Shown in pieces: positions 26,245-34,511 of a DNA stretch of 64,000 nucleotides; within the stretch, counting starts at the first letter, position 1, and the number at the start of each line of letters is the position of its first letter. Both the position numbers and the translations under genes were made by a program. The notes beneath the pieces are model-generated. The model made no database searches. It had not been told where the DNA came from and saw nothing but the letters and a program-made list of their open reading frames with translations. Source of the stretch: Flavobacteriales bacterium (GTDB lineage: Bacteria; Bacteroidota; Bacteroidia; UBA10329); contig JACJZQ010000013.1 in NCBI GenBank assembly GCA_020635495.1, forward strand, positions 1 through 64,000. The letters are read 5' to 3'.

Positions 26245-26886
26245 ATGGTAAACAACATAGAGCAGATTTTGGATAAGAACTTTCCAAGTTTATTGGACAC
26301 GGAACTCATTGAAGGGCTTAAGCAGAATGCGGAATACAGACAGGTTGCGGAAGGAGACCTTTTAATGGATATCGGTTCTGTGATCAAGTTCATTCCTATG
26401 ATCATTTCCGGTTCTGTTAAGGTAATGCGTGAGGATGAGGACGGCAATGAGCTCTTGTTGTATTACGTGAGTCCTGGCGAGACATGTGCCATGTCTTTGA
26501 CCTGCTGCATGGCCTTTAAGCGAAGCGAGATACGGGCCATTGCGCAAGAGCCAGTGGAGATGTTGGCCGTTCCTGTGGACTTCATGGACGAGTGGATGAA
26601 GTATCGCGATTGGCGCAGTTACGTTATGAACACGTACAGAATGCGTTTCGAAGAGTTACTTGAAGCGCTTGATAGCATAGCCTTCCATAAAATAGATGAG
26701 CGGGTGTTGAAGTATTTGGAGGAAAAGGCCAATTCTCTCAATACTGAAGAGATTCAAATGTCGCATCAGGAAATTGCCGTTGATCTGAATTCTTCACGCG
26801 AAGTGATTTCGAGAATACTGAAACAAATGGAGCGTAAGAAACTGCTTAAACTAGGCAGGAATAAGATTCTTTTGCTGAATAGGTAA
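26245..26886 (+). CDS. Crp/Fnr-family transcriptional regulator
   Basis: A 213-residue regulator. Residues about 1-130 form a cyclic-nucleotide-type sensor domain, with MRE-DEDGNELLLYYVSPGETCAMSLTCCMAF in the middle; the three cysteines in CAMSLTCC are a feature of a Bacteroidota subgroup and could sense redox or metal. Residues about 150-213 carry the winged helix: ERVLKYLEEKA, QMSHQEIAVDLNSSREVISRILKQMERKKLLKLGRNKI, with SREVISR as recognition helix. It is divergent from the SlyD-like gene. The ligand is unknown. Confidence 0.92.
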   Translation: MVNNIEQILDKNFPSLLDTELIEGLKQNAEYRQVAEGDLLMDIGSVIKFIPMIISGSVKVMREDEDGNELLLYYVSPGETCAMSLTCCMAFKRSEIRAIAQEPVEMLAVPVDFMDEWMKYRDWRSYVMNTYRMRFEELLEALDSIAFHKIDERVLKYLEEKANSLNTEEIQMSHQEIAVDLNSSREVISRILKQMERKKLLKLGRNKILLLNR

Positions 26887-26889
26887 CCT

Positions 26890-27429
26890 CTATTTTCTGA
26901 ACCTTCTGATGGCGTAAGTGACCAGCACCAGAAGCAGCGAGGGCAACATAACGTAGTACAATTCGCTCTGTAGCACGCGCAATCCCCATTCTCCAAAAAA
27001 GGAGTCAATATCCAATGGAGAAACCTGAATGGGTCTCCATGGTAAGAAATAGCGTGTGTTGTCGAAAGGCGCAAAAAAGGCAACGCCTTTTCCGCCATTG
27101 GTCATGGCATCCAAAATGCTGTGAGAAACGCCACAGCAGAAGAAATAGAACCCGGTAATAAGCGCTGTCGGACTCATGAACTTGTGTTCAGAATAGAATA
27201 TCCGCACTATGAACAAACCTTGTAGATAAGCGAACAGCAACGAATGAAAGAAACCGCGATGGCCAAACGGATGTTCGTAGGGTACGCCAAGGTCTAGGGT
27301 AATAACATCCACGTCTGGAAAAACAGCGCAGAAAACACCAAGAGCAAAGTATTTGTAAACTGCCTTTTTAGGATACCGAACCGTGCCAAGTGCACCTGCT
27401 GCAATCGCATGTGAGAAGATGGACGCCAT
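26890..27429 (-). CDS. YdjM-like metal-dependent membrane hydrolase
   Basis: A 179-residue membrane protein of the YdjM/DUF457 group. ATG 27429 starts MASIFSHAIAAGALG, the typical N-terminus. The metal-site motif DVDVIT followed by HPFGHRGFFHSLLF lies at about residues 40-60, with three to four hydrophobic segments around it. The family is described as inner-membrane metal-dependent hydrolases, some induced by LexA, but substrates are not established. Its stop meets the Crp/Fnr stop on the other strand with only 3 bases between. Codons upstream to 27492 are rejected. Confidence 0.88.
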   Translation of the reverse strand: MASIFSHAIAAGALGTVRYPKKAVYKYFALGVFCAVFPDVDVITLDLGVPYEHPFGHRGFFHSLLFAYLQGLFIVRIFYSEHKFMSPTALITGFYFFCCGVSHSILDAMTNGGKGVAFFAPFDNTRYFLPWRPIQVSPLDIDSFFGEWGLRVLQSELYYVMLPSLLLVLVTYAIRRFRK

Positions 27430-27524
27430 ATGGGTTAGCTTGCGGTTCTCGTAGAGGCAAAGCGAAATGGGGTAATCGCTTAACTCATACAAAGGAACGA
27501 AAAATGCAATCTAAAAGACAGTTA

Positions 27525-28031
27525 TTAAGCAACGTGAATTCGGTGTCCTACAGAATCCTCAAAAAAGTGATGTAGAGTGAACATCTGTTCTGCACCGATC
27601 TTTTGTCCGAATTGGGCTATGAAGTAGAGTATCAGAGCAAGAACCGCCAACACCGGCAATGACCATAGAACAGTAGCATCTTGCCCCAGTGAATACTTTG
27701 AAAAACCGTACATGCCTAAGAACGTGGCAAGAATTCCTAACGCAGCGTAGCCGTACGTAAAGAATGCCCAAACGGTTGGGTTGGGGCCGTACAATCCTCT
27801 AATGACCGTGAACGAATCGTCTTCCTCATCCAATTCAAAAGAAAGGCTTAACTGGGGCGACCAGAAATGCCGCTCGTCAGGCCTAATGCGCAGAACAATG
27901 AAGTTCTTGCGGACAATGGCCGTACAACCACAATCCAATGTGGCCATGTGGTCCTGCACCAATTTCACAACCTCATCAGGTTGCATCTTGTAGCGGTCCT
28001 TAAACCTTGGTCGTATATGAATGCTGGACAT
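27525..28031 (-). CDS. Conserved-type membrane protein of unknown function, two helices
   Basis: A 168-residue protein I do not recognise. An N-terminal soluble part of about 85 residues (KMQPDEVVKLVQDHMATLDCGCTAIVRKNFIVLRIRPDERHFWSPQLSLSFE) includes CGC and a WSPQLSL motif seen in small Bacteroidota membrane proteins. Two hydrophobic helices follow (AFFTYGYAALGILATFLGMYGF and VLWSLPVLAVLALILYFIAQF), then a short tail ending in HHFFEDSVGHRIHVA. Function unknown. Confidence 0.75.
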   Translation of the reverse strand: MSSIHIRPRFKDRYKMQPDEVVKLVQDHMATLDCGCTAIVRKNFIVLRIRPDERHFWSPQLSLSFELDEEDDSFTVIRGLYGPNPTVWAFFTYGYAALGILATFLGMYGFSKYSLGQDATVLWSLPVLAVLALILYFIAQFGQKIGAEQMFTLHHFFEDSVGHRIHVA

Positions 28032-28077
28032 TACATACCAAGCTAGAACTTAATACTGACGAAAAAACTGACGGGCG

Positions 28078-28689
28078 TCAGACCAGGATAGGTCGGCCCT
28101 TGAAGAGTTCTTTCAGTTCTGGCGGTCCTGTAAAATACTTGTCGGTGAAACCATCCAAGAAACCCAACGACTTATTGGAGAAAAGCTCCACCAGATCATC
28201 CTGTGCCTGTCCGCTTATCATGTATGGAGCAACTTCAGGTATGAGCTTACCGCCAATACATCGGGCACAAAGCGTGTATTCGTACAACTCTTGTCTCGGC
28301 AGATCTTTCACTGCGCAATTTGAAATCCATTCGCTGATGTTGAATTCAGGTTGAACGGCCTCTTCCGGTTCCTCCTCGTTCTCTGGTTGAACCGACCACT
28401 GAGGACGGTTATGGTAATTGAAGTTCTCTCCGAAGTATTTCATAATGGCCATTTTGGTCTCATCAGAAAGTTCACTTTCCATTTGCGCCATGCAATTAGC
28501 ACACATGGCATATTCGAAAACCACACTTTTCAGCTCCATTTCGGGATAGTGCCGAATGGCTCTTTCTATGGAGTAAGGAACCGTCTCCTTCATCAGATCG
28601 CAATTGCAAACCAAGCAGTTGCTGAACGGTGAATCGGTCTCCGAATTGAAAAACTCTTTTGGAATATCGGGTAGTTGTTCGTAATTCAT
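28078..28689 (-). CDS. Conserved protein with three CxxC motifs, unknown function
   Basis: A 203-residue soluble protein. ATG 28689 (MNYEQLPDIPKEFFNSETDSPFSNCLVCNCDLM) is chosen since it leaves the DUF349 promoter region free; the frame is open to 28767. Motifs CLVC, CANC and CARC are spread over the chain, enough for one or two zinc sites, and the sequence between 90 and 125 is acidic (QPENEEEPEEAVQPE). It does not match a function I know. It diverges from the DUF349 gene, and the two starts lie 67 bases apart. Confidence 0.75.
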   Translation of the reverse strand: MNYEQLPDIPKEFFNSETDSPFSNCLVCNCDLMKETVPYSIERAIRHYPEMELKSVVFEYAMCANCMAQMESELSDETKMAIMKYFGENFNYHNRPQWSVQPENEEEPEEAVQPEFNISEWISNCAVKDLPRQELYEYTLCARCIGGKLIPEVAPYMISGQAQDDLVELFSNKSLGFLDGFTDKYFTGPPELKELFKGRPILV

Positions 28690-28702
28690 TCTTAATGCGT
28701 GC

Positions 28703-28735
28703 TTTGCAATATTAAGCCTAGCCCTGTTACTTTTG
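28703..28735 (+). promoter_or_regulatory. Promoter-like boxes for the DUF349 gene
   Basis: TACTTTTG at 28728-28735 fits the Bacteroidota -7 consensus TAnnTTTG, and TTTG at 28703-28706 gives a -33 element with 21 bases between. The DUF349 ATG (28756) follows 20 bases after the -7 box. The same distance is seen at glmM and at 40921, which supports the call. Confidence 0.55.
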
Positions 28736-28755
28736 CAGCCCTTTCTGGAATTAAT

Positions 28756-30468
28756 ATGGAAACACAAGAGGAGATAATAACCCGAATGGAAGAATTGCTT
28801 GAGCAGCCTGTGGAAGAAACCATGCGCGAAGCAAACGAACTCAAGTCATCTTTCTATGCGCTGAACCACCAAAAGTTGGAACAGCAGAGAGAAGAGCATC
28901 GTGAGTTGGGTGCACGGATGGAGGATTTCATCCCTATCCCGAATCCGTTGGAAGAGACTTTCAAGGAATTGTTCAGTCGCTATCGGGATAAGAAAGCCAA
29001 GTTCGTCCATCAGAAAGAAGAGGAGGAGAAGAGGAATCTGGCAGATAAAATGGAGATTCTGAAAGGGCTGAAGGAACTCATTGATAATGAGGAAAGCATT
29101 GGAAAGAGCTTTGATCGCTTCAAGGATTTTCAAGATAAATGGAAGGCTGTTGGTCCCGTACCAAGCGATAAGGCCGCTGATCTTACCACTGATTATAAGG
29201 CTGAGGTTGACCGTTTCTACTACAACATCAACATCAACAAAGAGCTGAAGGAGTATGATCTGGCTAAAAACCTGGAGATCCGAGATGCCATTGTTAAGAA
29301 GTTGGAAGAACTTCAAACAGCCGAGAAGATCAAGGATATTGAGTTTATTCTTGCTGCCGCGAAAGAAGAGTGGGAGGAAGCAGGTCCTGTTAAACCGGAG
29401 ATTTTCAAAGAACTGAACGGTAAGTACTATGAAGTCGTTCGTGCCTTACACAAGAAGATTCAGGATTTCTACACGGCCCGTAAGGACGAAATGCAGGTCA
29501 ATTTGGAAGCCAAGCAGGCCATGGTGGCACGTGTTTCCGAATTGGCAGAGAAGGGTGCAAAATCTCTTGGCAAGTGGAACAAGTTGACCGAAGAAGTGCT
29601 GAAGCTACAGGAAGACTGGAAGCAAGTAGGCATGGTTGAACGTAAGTTCCACAAAGCAGTGTGGGATGAATTCCGTGCTGCACAAGATGCGTTTTTTGAT
29701 AAGAAGAAAGCGTTCTTAGGCGAAGCCCGAGAAGCATTTCAGGACAACAAAGAGGCTAAGGAAAAACTGATTGAAAGAGCCGAGGCTTTGAAATCCAGTG
29801 AAGAATGGAAGGAGACCACGGAGAAGCTTAAAAAGCTTCAGAACGAATGGAAGCGGATCGGTTCTGCCGGTAACCGCGATGAGAATAAGTTGTGGGGCAA
29901 GTTCCGCGCGATCTGTGACGAATTCTTCAACAACAAGAAGGCTTGGTTTGATGGCAAAGATGATCGCGAAGCGGCCAATCTGAAAGCCAAAGAAGAGATT
30001 CTGAAGAAGATGTCTGTAGCGAAACTGTCCGGTTCTGATGAAGAGAAGCTAGCAGCCATTAAAGCTTTTGGAGATGAATTCGCTGCCATTGGATTTGTGC
30101 CTAAAAACGCCATTTCCAAGATTCAGAAAGACTACGATTCGGCTATTGATAAGCTGTATCTGGACGCAGGATTGAAGAAGGATGAAGTGAAGAAGGTCCG
30201 TTTCCAGAACAAGATCGAACGAATGGCCGAGGGCGATAAAGGAGCCGACCAACTGCGTAAGGAGCAGAATTTCCTGAGTAAGAAACTGAAAGAGAAAGAG
30301 GAGGAGTTGCGCCAGTACGAGACCAACATGTCATTCTTTGCCAATGCCGCACAGGATAATCCGTTGCTTGTCAATGCACAGAAGAACATCGAATCATTGA
30401 AGGTTGAAGTAGAATCGCTTCAGGAGAAGATCAAACTGCTGAAAATATCTCAGCGTAAGTTGGCGTAA
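28756..30468 (+). CDS. DUF349 repeat protein
   Basis: A 570-residue cytoplasmic protein from ATG 28756 (METQEEIITRMEELLEQP). It is highly charged and helical. DUF349 units of about 75 residues recur, each with an EW or DW-K motif: FQDKWKAVGPVPSDKAADLTTDYK, KEEWEEAGPVKPEIFKELNGKYYE, LQEDWKQVGMVERKFHKAVWDEFR, LQNEWKRIGSAGNRDENKLWGKFR and a fifth with GFVPKNAISKIQKDYD. A coiled-coil tail (EKEEELRQYETNM) closes it. The family is common in Bacteroidota and Actinobacteria, with no established activity. It converges with the TPR gene, 2 bases between stops. Confidence 0.92.
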   Translation: METQEEIITRMEELLEQPVEETMREANELKSSFYALNHQKLEQQREEHRELGARMEDFIPIPNPLEETFKELFSRYRDKKAKFVHQKEEEEKRNLADKMEILKGLKELIDNEESIGKSFDRFKDFQDKWKAVGPVPSDKAADLTTDYKAEVDRFYYNININKELKEYDLAKNLEIRDAIVKKLEELQTAEKIKDIEFILAAAKEEWEEAGPVKPEIFKELNGKYYEVVRALHKKIQDFYTARKDEMQVNLEAKQAMVARVSELAEKGAKSLGKWNKLTEEVLKLQEDWKQVGMVERKFHKAVWDEFRAAQDAFFDKKKAFLGEAREAFQDNKEAKEKLIERAEALKSSEEWKETTEKLKKLQNEWKRIGSAGNRDENKLWGKFRAICDEFFNNKKAWFDGKDDREAANLKAKEEILKKMSVAKLSGSDEEKLAAIKAFGDEFAAIGFVPKNAISKIQKDYDSAIDKLYLDAGLKKDEVKKVRFQNKIERMAEGDKGADQLRKEQNFLSKKLKEKEEELRQYETNMSFFANAAQDNPLLVNAQKNIESLKVEVESLQEKIKLLKISQRKLA

Positions 30469-30470
30469 GC

Positions 30471-31250
30471 TTATTTCCCACCCAATCGTTCAAGCATCTT
30501 CTTTGCTTCAACGTGGTAATGCTTTTCTTCCAGCAGGTTATCAGGATCAGGACTCATTGAGAGTGCCTTGAGAAGATAGTTTTTGGCTTCTTCTTCCTTG
30601 CCGTTTTCCACTAATGCTTCTGCATGGTAGTAGTTGTTGCCAATGTCGTTCGGATAACGATTGATAACGGCATTGGTCATACTCAGTGCTTTCTTTTTAT
30701 CCGGCCAGCTTAGAATGAATGGAATTTTCGGAACTCGAAGATTCAGAACTGCAAGAGCCCGCTCACCAATACCATTTCTAAACTCAGGATCAAGCTTTAT
30801 CAACGCTTCCATCTCGGTTTTAACCAGATCAACTACACCTTCTTTTGCGGCTCGAAGAACGCCCATGGAATCTCCCCATTGGCCTATCGCTGCCAGATAT
30901 TGGAATCTCATTTCCTTATCAAGCGGATATTTAGGAACATACTTGTCGCCAAGCTCCTTGGCCAACTCATACGTTCTTCGCTTATCGCCTTGACTTTCCA
31001 TCACAAAGCGGCCTTTGAAGTTGTAACACTTCATCAGGTAGATGACCACTTCAGCTTCGCGATGCTTATCGGCAAGCGCTTTCTCAAAATGAGCTATGGC
31101 TTTGTTGATGTGTTCTGGCTTCGCCTTGATTCCAACAGCTCCTGAAGAGCGTTGGCTGTACCATCTGATTCCTTCCTCAAAATGATTCTGCGCCAATGCC
31201 GAAAAGGCAATTGTGAACATACAGCACAGCGAGAGGATGGTGGTTTTCAT
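30471..31250 (-). CDS. Exported tetratricopeptide-type protein
   Basis: A 259-residue protein with a signal peptide (MKTTILSLCCMFTIAFSALAQ). The mature part is helical with TPR-like pairs, e.g. HINKAIAHFEKALADKHREAEVVIYLMKCY and IGNNYYHAEALVENGKEEEAKNYLLKALSMSPD, spaced like a TRAP-T-associated or TPR scaffold protein. No enzyme motif is visible. It probably mediates protein contacts in the periplasm. Confidence 0.8.
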   Translation of the reverse strand: MKTTILSLCCMFTIAFSALAQNHFEEGIRWYSQRSSGAVGIKAKPEHINKAIAHFEKALADKHREAEVVIYLMKCYNFKGRFVMESQGDKRRTYELAKELGDKYVPKYPLDKEMRFQYLAAIGQWGDSMGVLRAAKEGVVDLVKTEMEALIKLDPEFRNGIGERALAVLNLRVPKIPFILSWPDKKKALSMTNAVINRYPNDIGNNYYHAEALVENGKEEEAKNYLLKALSMSPDPDNLLEEKHYHVEAKKMLERLGGK

Positions 31251-31336
31251 TTACGAGGAGCCTAAAATAGTATCAATTTGCGATGTATGCATTGTAACGG
31301 CCAGCAACTTCTGAATATTGTTGGCCGCGGACACAT

Positions 31337-32563
31337 TTAGTACCTGTTCTTGTCTTCAGGGTTTATGTCGATGGTCGATCGTTTGTTCGAAGTTTTCAAC
31401 ATGTTCATGGCTTTGCTCAAGCCTTCCATGGTGAGTGGGAACATGCGGTCGTTCATCACCTTTTTGAGGATTTGGGTTGATTCAGAATAGCGCCAGCCTT
31501 CTTCGGGGTTCGGATTGATCCAAACGTGGTGTTTGAATTTCTGTGTGATGCGTTCCATCCACACGATTCCGGCTTCGGGATTGTTGTGTTCCACGCTGCC
31601 ACCAGGTTGCAGGATTTCCCAAGGCGACATGGTGGCATCGCCAACGATGATCAACCGATAATCGTCATTGAATTTGTGCATCACATCAAAGGTTGGCGTG
31701 ATGTTGTTGAAACGCCTGCGGTTCTCCTTCCAAAGTCGTTCGTACAGGCAGTTGTGGAAATAGTAGAATTCCAAATGTTTGAACTCGTATTTCGCTGCGC
31801 TGAAGAGTTTGGAACACAGGTCGATGTGGTCATCCATCGTTCCGCCAATGTCGAACAGCATCAGCACCTTCACGTTATTCTTGCGCTCAGGACGCATTTC
31901 TATCTGAAGGAACCCCGCGTTCTTTGATGTTTTCTTGATGGTTGTATGAAGATCCAATTCCTCCTCATGTCCTTGACGTGTGAAGACCCGCAATCTGCGC
32001 AGTGCCATTTTTAGGTTGCGCGTGTTCAGTTCTTCCTTATCGCTCAGATCTCGGAACTCGCGTTTGTCCCAAACCTTTACGGCACTGCGGTTTCGGCTTC
32101 CCGCTTGTCCAATTCTATAACCAGCAGGATTGTAGCCATAAGCTCCAAACGGAGAAGTTCCAGCTGTTCCGATCCAACGGTTTCCACCTTGGTGGCGTTC
32201 TTTCTGTTCTTCCAACAGTTCCTGAAAACGCTTGGCGAGTTCTTCCAATCCGCCCATCGCTTCAATCATGGCCTTTTCCTCATCGGTGAGGTTATTCTCT
32301 GCCATGTATTTCAACCAATCCTCTTGGATCTTGGCCAGATCGGGAACGGAAAGCTTCATGCTGCCAGCCACGTACTGACTGTAGATTGCATCAAAGCGGT
32401 CGAGGTGTTCCTCATGTTTGATGAGCACACTGCGCGCCAGCGAGTAGAAATCCTCCACGTTATCTCCGAAACCGCCTTTCAACGCTTCCAACAAGGTCAG
32501 GTACTCCCGCAGACTGACAGGAATGCCTTCTTGTTTGAGTTTAAAAAAGAGTTGAAGGAACAT
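31337..32563 (-). CDS. VWA domain-containing CoxE-like protein
   Basis: A 408-residue cytoplasmic protein of the CoxE-like VWA group. The N-terminus (MFLQLFFKLKQEGIPVSLREYLTLLEALKGG) is typical. The VWA domain occupies the C-terminal half; its metal-ion site reads DIGGTMDDH at about residue 240, with Gly and Thr in place of the usual DxSxS, followed by IVGDATMSPWEI. Such proteins work with a MoxR ATPase, which lies upstream here (32830-33651) with one small gene between, so a joint chaperone or metal-insertion role is inferred. Substrate unknown. Confidence 0.9.
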   Translation of the reverse strand: MFLQLFFKLKQEGIPVSLREYLTLLEALKGGFGDNVEDFYSLARSVLIKHEEHLDRFDAIYSQYVAGSMKLSVPDLAKIQEDWLKYMAENNLTDEEKAMIEAMGGLEELAKRFQELLEEQKERHQGGNRWIGTAGTSPFGAYGYNPAGYRIGQAGSRNRSAVKVWDKREFRDLSDKEELNTRNLKMALRRLRVFTRQGHEEELDLHTTIKKTSKNAGFLQIEMRPERKNNVKVLMLFDIGGTMDDHIDLCSKLFSAAKYEFKHLEFYYFHNCLYERLWKENRRRFNNITPTFDVMHKFNDDYRLIIVGDATMSPWEILQPGGSVEHNNPEAGIVWMERITQKFKHHVWINPNPEEGWRYSESTQILKKVMNDRMFPLTMEGLSKAMNMLKTSNKRSTIDINPEDKNRY

Positions 32564-32592
32564 GGGTTAGATGTGAGATTTCAGTATTGAGA

Positions 32593-32817
32593 TCAGAGAA
32601 ATGAGGAGAATTGTAAAATCATTCCAGTGTAATAGATTATGCTTACGACTATGATTGCTCGCTTTACTGTATTACCATGTTTTTCAATCCAACTATTGTA
32701 TGAGTCTTTCTTTTCTTCGTTAACGTTCCATTTCCCTGAGGCTAGTCGAAGACCGAGCATCATTAAGAGAGTGAACAGTGAAATGCCAACTATTGACGAA
32801 AAAAAGTTTGGTTCCAT
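32593..32817 (-). CDS. Small two-helix membrane protein
   Basis: A 74-residue protein between the MoxR and VWA genes, 12 bases after the former and 29 before the latter. It has two hydrophobic helices (SSIVGISLFTLLMMLGLRLA and AIIVVSIIYYTGMILQFSSF) separated by a charged loop (NVNEEKKDSYNSWIEKHGNTVKR). No family recognised. Its place in a MoxR/VWA operon suggests a partner of that pair, though it could be an unrelated insertion. Confidence 0.65.
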   Translation of the reverse strand: MEPNFFSSIVGISLFTLLMMLGLRLASGKWNVNEEKKDSYNSWIEKHGNTVKRAIIVVSIIYYTGMILQFSSFL

Positions 32818-32829
32818 CTAGATTGGACT

Positions 32830-33651
32830 TTATCCAAACATGCGCTCTAAAAGCATCAAATCCTGCTCATTCTTAATGAGTGAACCCAAATGAGGTGGAA
32901 GCTTTCGTTCGCCTTCTTGGGGTTCGTCTTTCAGCAGGTCATCTCTTAAAATCAGAGAGATCCAATCCACCAACTCGCTGGTGCTTGGGCGTTTTTTAAT
33001 GCCGTTCACTTTACGGAGTTTGTAGAATTCTCCTAATGCACGATTCAACAATTCTTCCTTCAATCCTGGGTGATGCACATCCACAATTTGCTTCATCTGT
33101 TCTTCCTCAGGGAAACGGATGAAGTGGAACAGACACCTTCGCAGGAATGCATCGGGCAATTCCTTCTCGTTATTGGAAGTGATAATGACGATCGGGCGTT
33201 TCTTGGCCACAATGGTCTGGTTCAGTTCGTAGCAGAAGAATTCCATTTTGTCCAATTCCAAAAGCAGGTCGTTCGGGAATTCAATATCTGCCTTGTCAAT
33301 CTCATCGATCAACAGTACCACCGATTCGTCCGAATCAAACGCTTCCCAAAGTTTTCCTTTGACGATGTAATTGGAAATGTCGTGTACCTTCTCATTACCC
33401 AATTGGCTATCGCGCAAGCGAGAAACTGCATCGTACTCGTACAAGCCTTGTTGCGCTTTAGTGGTTGATTTAATGTGCCACGTGATGAGTTTCTTACCCA
33501 AGGCATTGGCAATCTCATGCGCTAGAAGGGTTTTGCCTGTTCCAGGTTCGCCTTTCACCAAGAGTGGCTTCTCCAAATGAATAGAGGCATTAACAGCCAC
33601 TTGCAGCTCGTTGGATGCGATATATGTTTTTGTTCCTGTAAAAGCGTTCAA
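32830..33651 (-). CDS. MoxR-family AAA ATPase
   Basis: A 273-residue AAA+ ATPase. Walker A GEPGTGKT (about residue 37), Walker B LLIDEIDKAD, sensor 1 IITSNNEKELPDAFLRRC and the arginine of RRC are all present. The chain is shorter than many MoxR proteins (about 320). MoxR ATPases act as chaperones with VWA partners, here the CoxE-like gene downstream. The operon reads MoxR, small membrane protein, VWA. Confidence 0.93.
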   Translation of the reverse strand: MNAFTGTKTYIASNELQVAVNASIHLEKPLLVKGEPGTGKTLLAHEIANALGKKLITWHIKSTTKAQQGLYEYDAVSRLRDSQLGNEKVHDISNYIVKGKLWEAFDSDESVVLLIDEIDKADIEFPNDLLLELDKMEFFCYELNQTIVAKKRPIVIITSNNEKELPDAFLRRCLFHFIRFPEEEQMKQIVDVHHPGLKEELLNRALGEFYKLRKVNGIKKRPSTSELVDWISLILRDDLLKDEPQEGERKLPPHLGSLIKNEQDLMLLERMFG

Positions 33652-33673
33652 AATTTCAATCTTTATTGTGTTT

Positions 33674-33744
33674 ACGAATTACGAATGTATTACGAATATG
33701 ACGAATAGCAGAGCGTTCGACTTGGTCAAGTTCGCACATTCGTA
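33674..33744. repeat. Clustered ACGAAT repeats in the moxR-aroE gap
   Basis: ACGAAT occurs at 33674, 33681, 33692 and 33701, and its inverse lies in CATTCGTA at about 33737-33744, giving a 9-base inverted pair with TACGAATGT. They lie between the aroE stop and the MoxR start. They could be an operator array or drifted palindromic repeat; nothing else is visible in the gap. Confidence 0.4.
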
Positions 33745-33773
33745 TCGCGAAGCGGAATTAGCAATTCGCAACC

Positions 33774-34511
33774 TTATTTATTCCAAATTTTCCAGCTTTC
33801 CTCAGCCTGTCTTTCCAACATCTGAAGTCCGTTAATGGTTGTGGCCCCACGTTTTCTGCCGTGCTTTAAAAATACGGTCTCGGCAGGATTGTAGATCATA
33901 TCGTACAAAACGTGTTCTGGCGTTATGGATTCGTACGGAATATCCGGTGCCGCATCTATTTGGGGATACATGCCTAGTGGCGTGCAATTGACTATGATGG
34001 AATGTTCCCAAACATCTTCGGTTGTGAGTTCGTCATACACGAAATCGCCTTCATCCGGAGAGCGCGAAACACTCTCGCATTCCAAACCAAGGTCTTCCAA
34101 CACGTGAAATGCTGCTTTTGCGGCCCCGCCTGTTCCAAGAATCAGCGCCATATCGTGTCCGCCAACATGTTGCTCAATACTTTCCTTGAAACCGATAACA
34201 TCTGTATTGGCTCCATGCAGAACGTAATCGCTGCCTCTTCTTTCAATGGTCACCGTATTGACCGATTGAATGGATCGAGCACATTTCTGCAACAGTTCAA
34301 TTCGAGGAATAATGGCTGTTTTATATGGAATGGTGACGTTCAGTCCTACCAGATCAGGTTCTCTTCGGATGATATCATCCAATTCATCCAGCGATTCGAT
34401 GGGGAAGTTGCAGTACTCCGCATCAATTCCTTCTCTCTGAAACTTTTCAGTGAAGTATTTCTGAGAAAACGAGTGGGAGAGAGGGTAGCCGATAAGTCCG
34501 AATTTCCTCAT
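33774..34511 (-). CDS. aroE: Shikimate dehydrogenase
   Basis: A 245-residue shikimate dehydrogenase that reduces 3-dehydroshikimate to shikimate with NADPH in the aromatic amino acid pathway. The N-terminal substrate domain has GYPLSHSFSQKYFTEKF and the catalytic Lys in GLNVTIPYKTAIIP; the NADP fold has LILGTGGAAKAAFHVL. The C-terminal YNPAETVFLKHGRKRGATTINGLQML is typical. It starts inside the DUF368 gene with a 4-base overlap (34508-34511) and is last in the overlapping operon. Confidence 0.96.
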   Translation of the reverse strand: MRKFGLIGYPLSHSFSQKYFTEKFQREGIDAEYCNFPIESLDELDDIIRREPDLVGLNVTIPYKTAIIPRIELLQKCARSIQSVNTVTIERRGSDYVLHGANTDVIGFKESIEQHVGGHDMALILGTGGAAKAAFHVLEDLGLECESVSRSPDEGDFVYDELTTEDVWEHSIIVNCTPLGMYPQIDAAPDIPYESITPEHVLYDMIYNPAETVFLKHGRKRGATTINGLQMLERQAEESWKIWNK

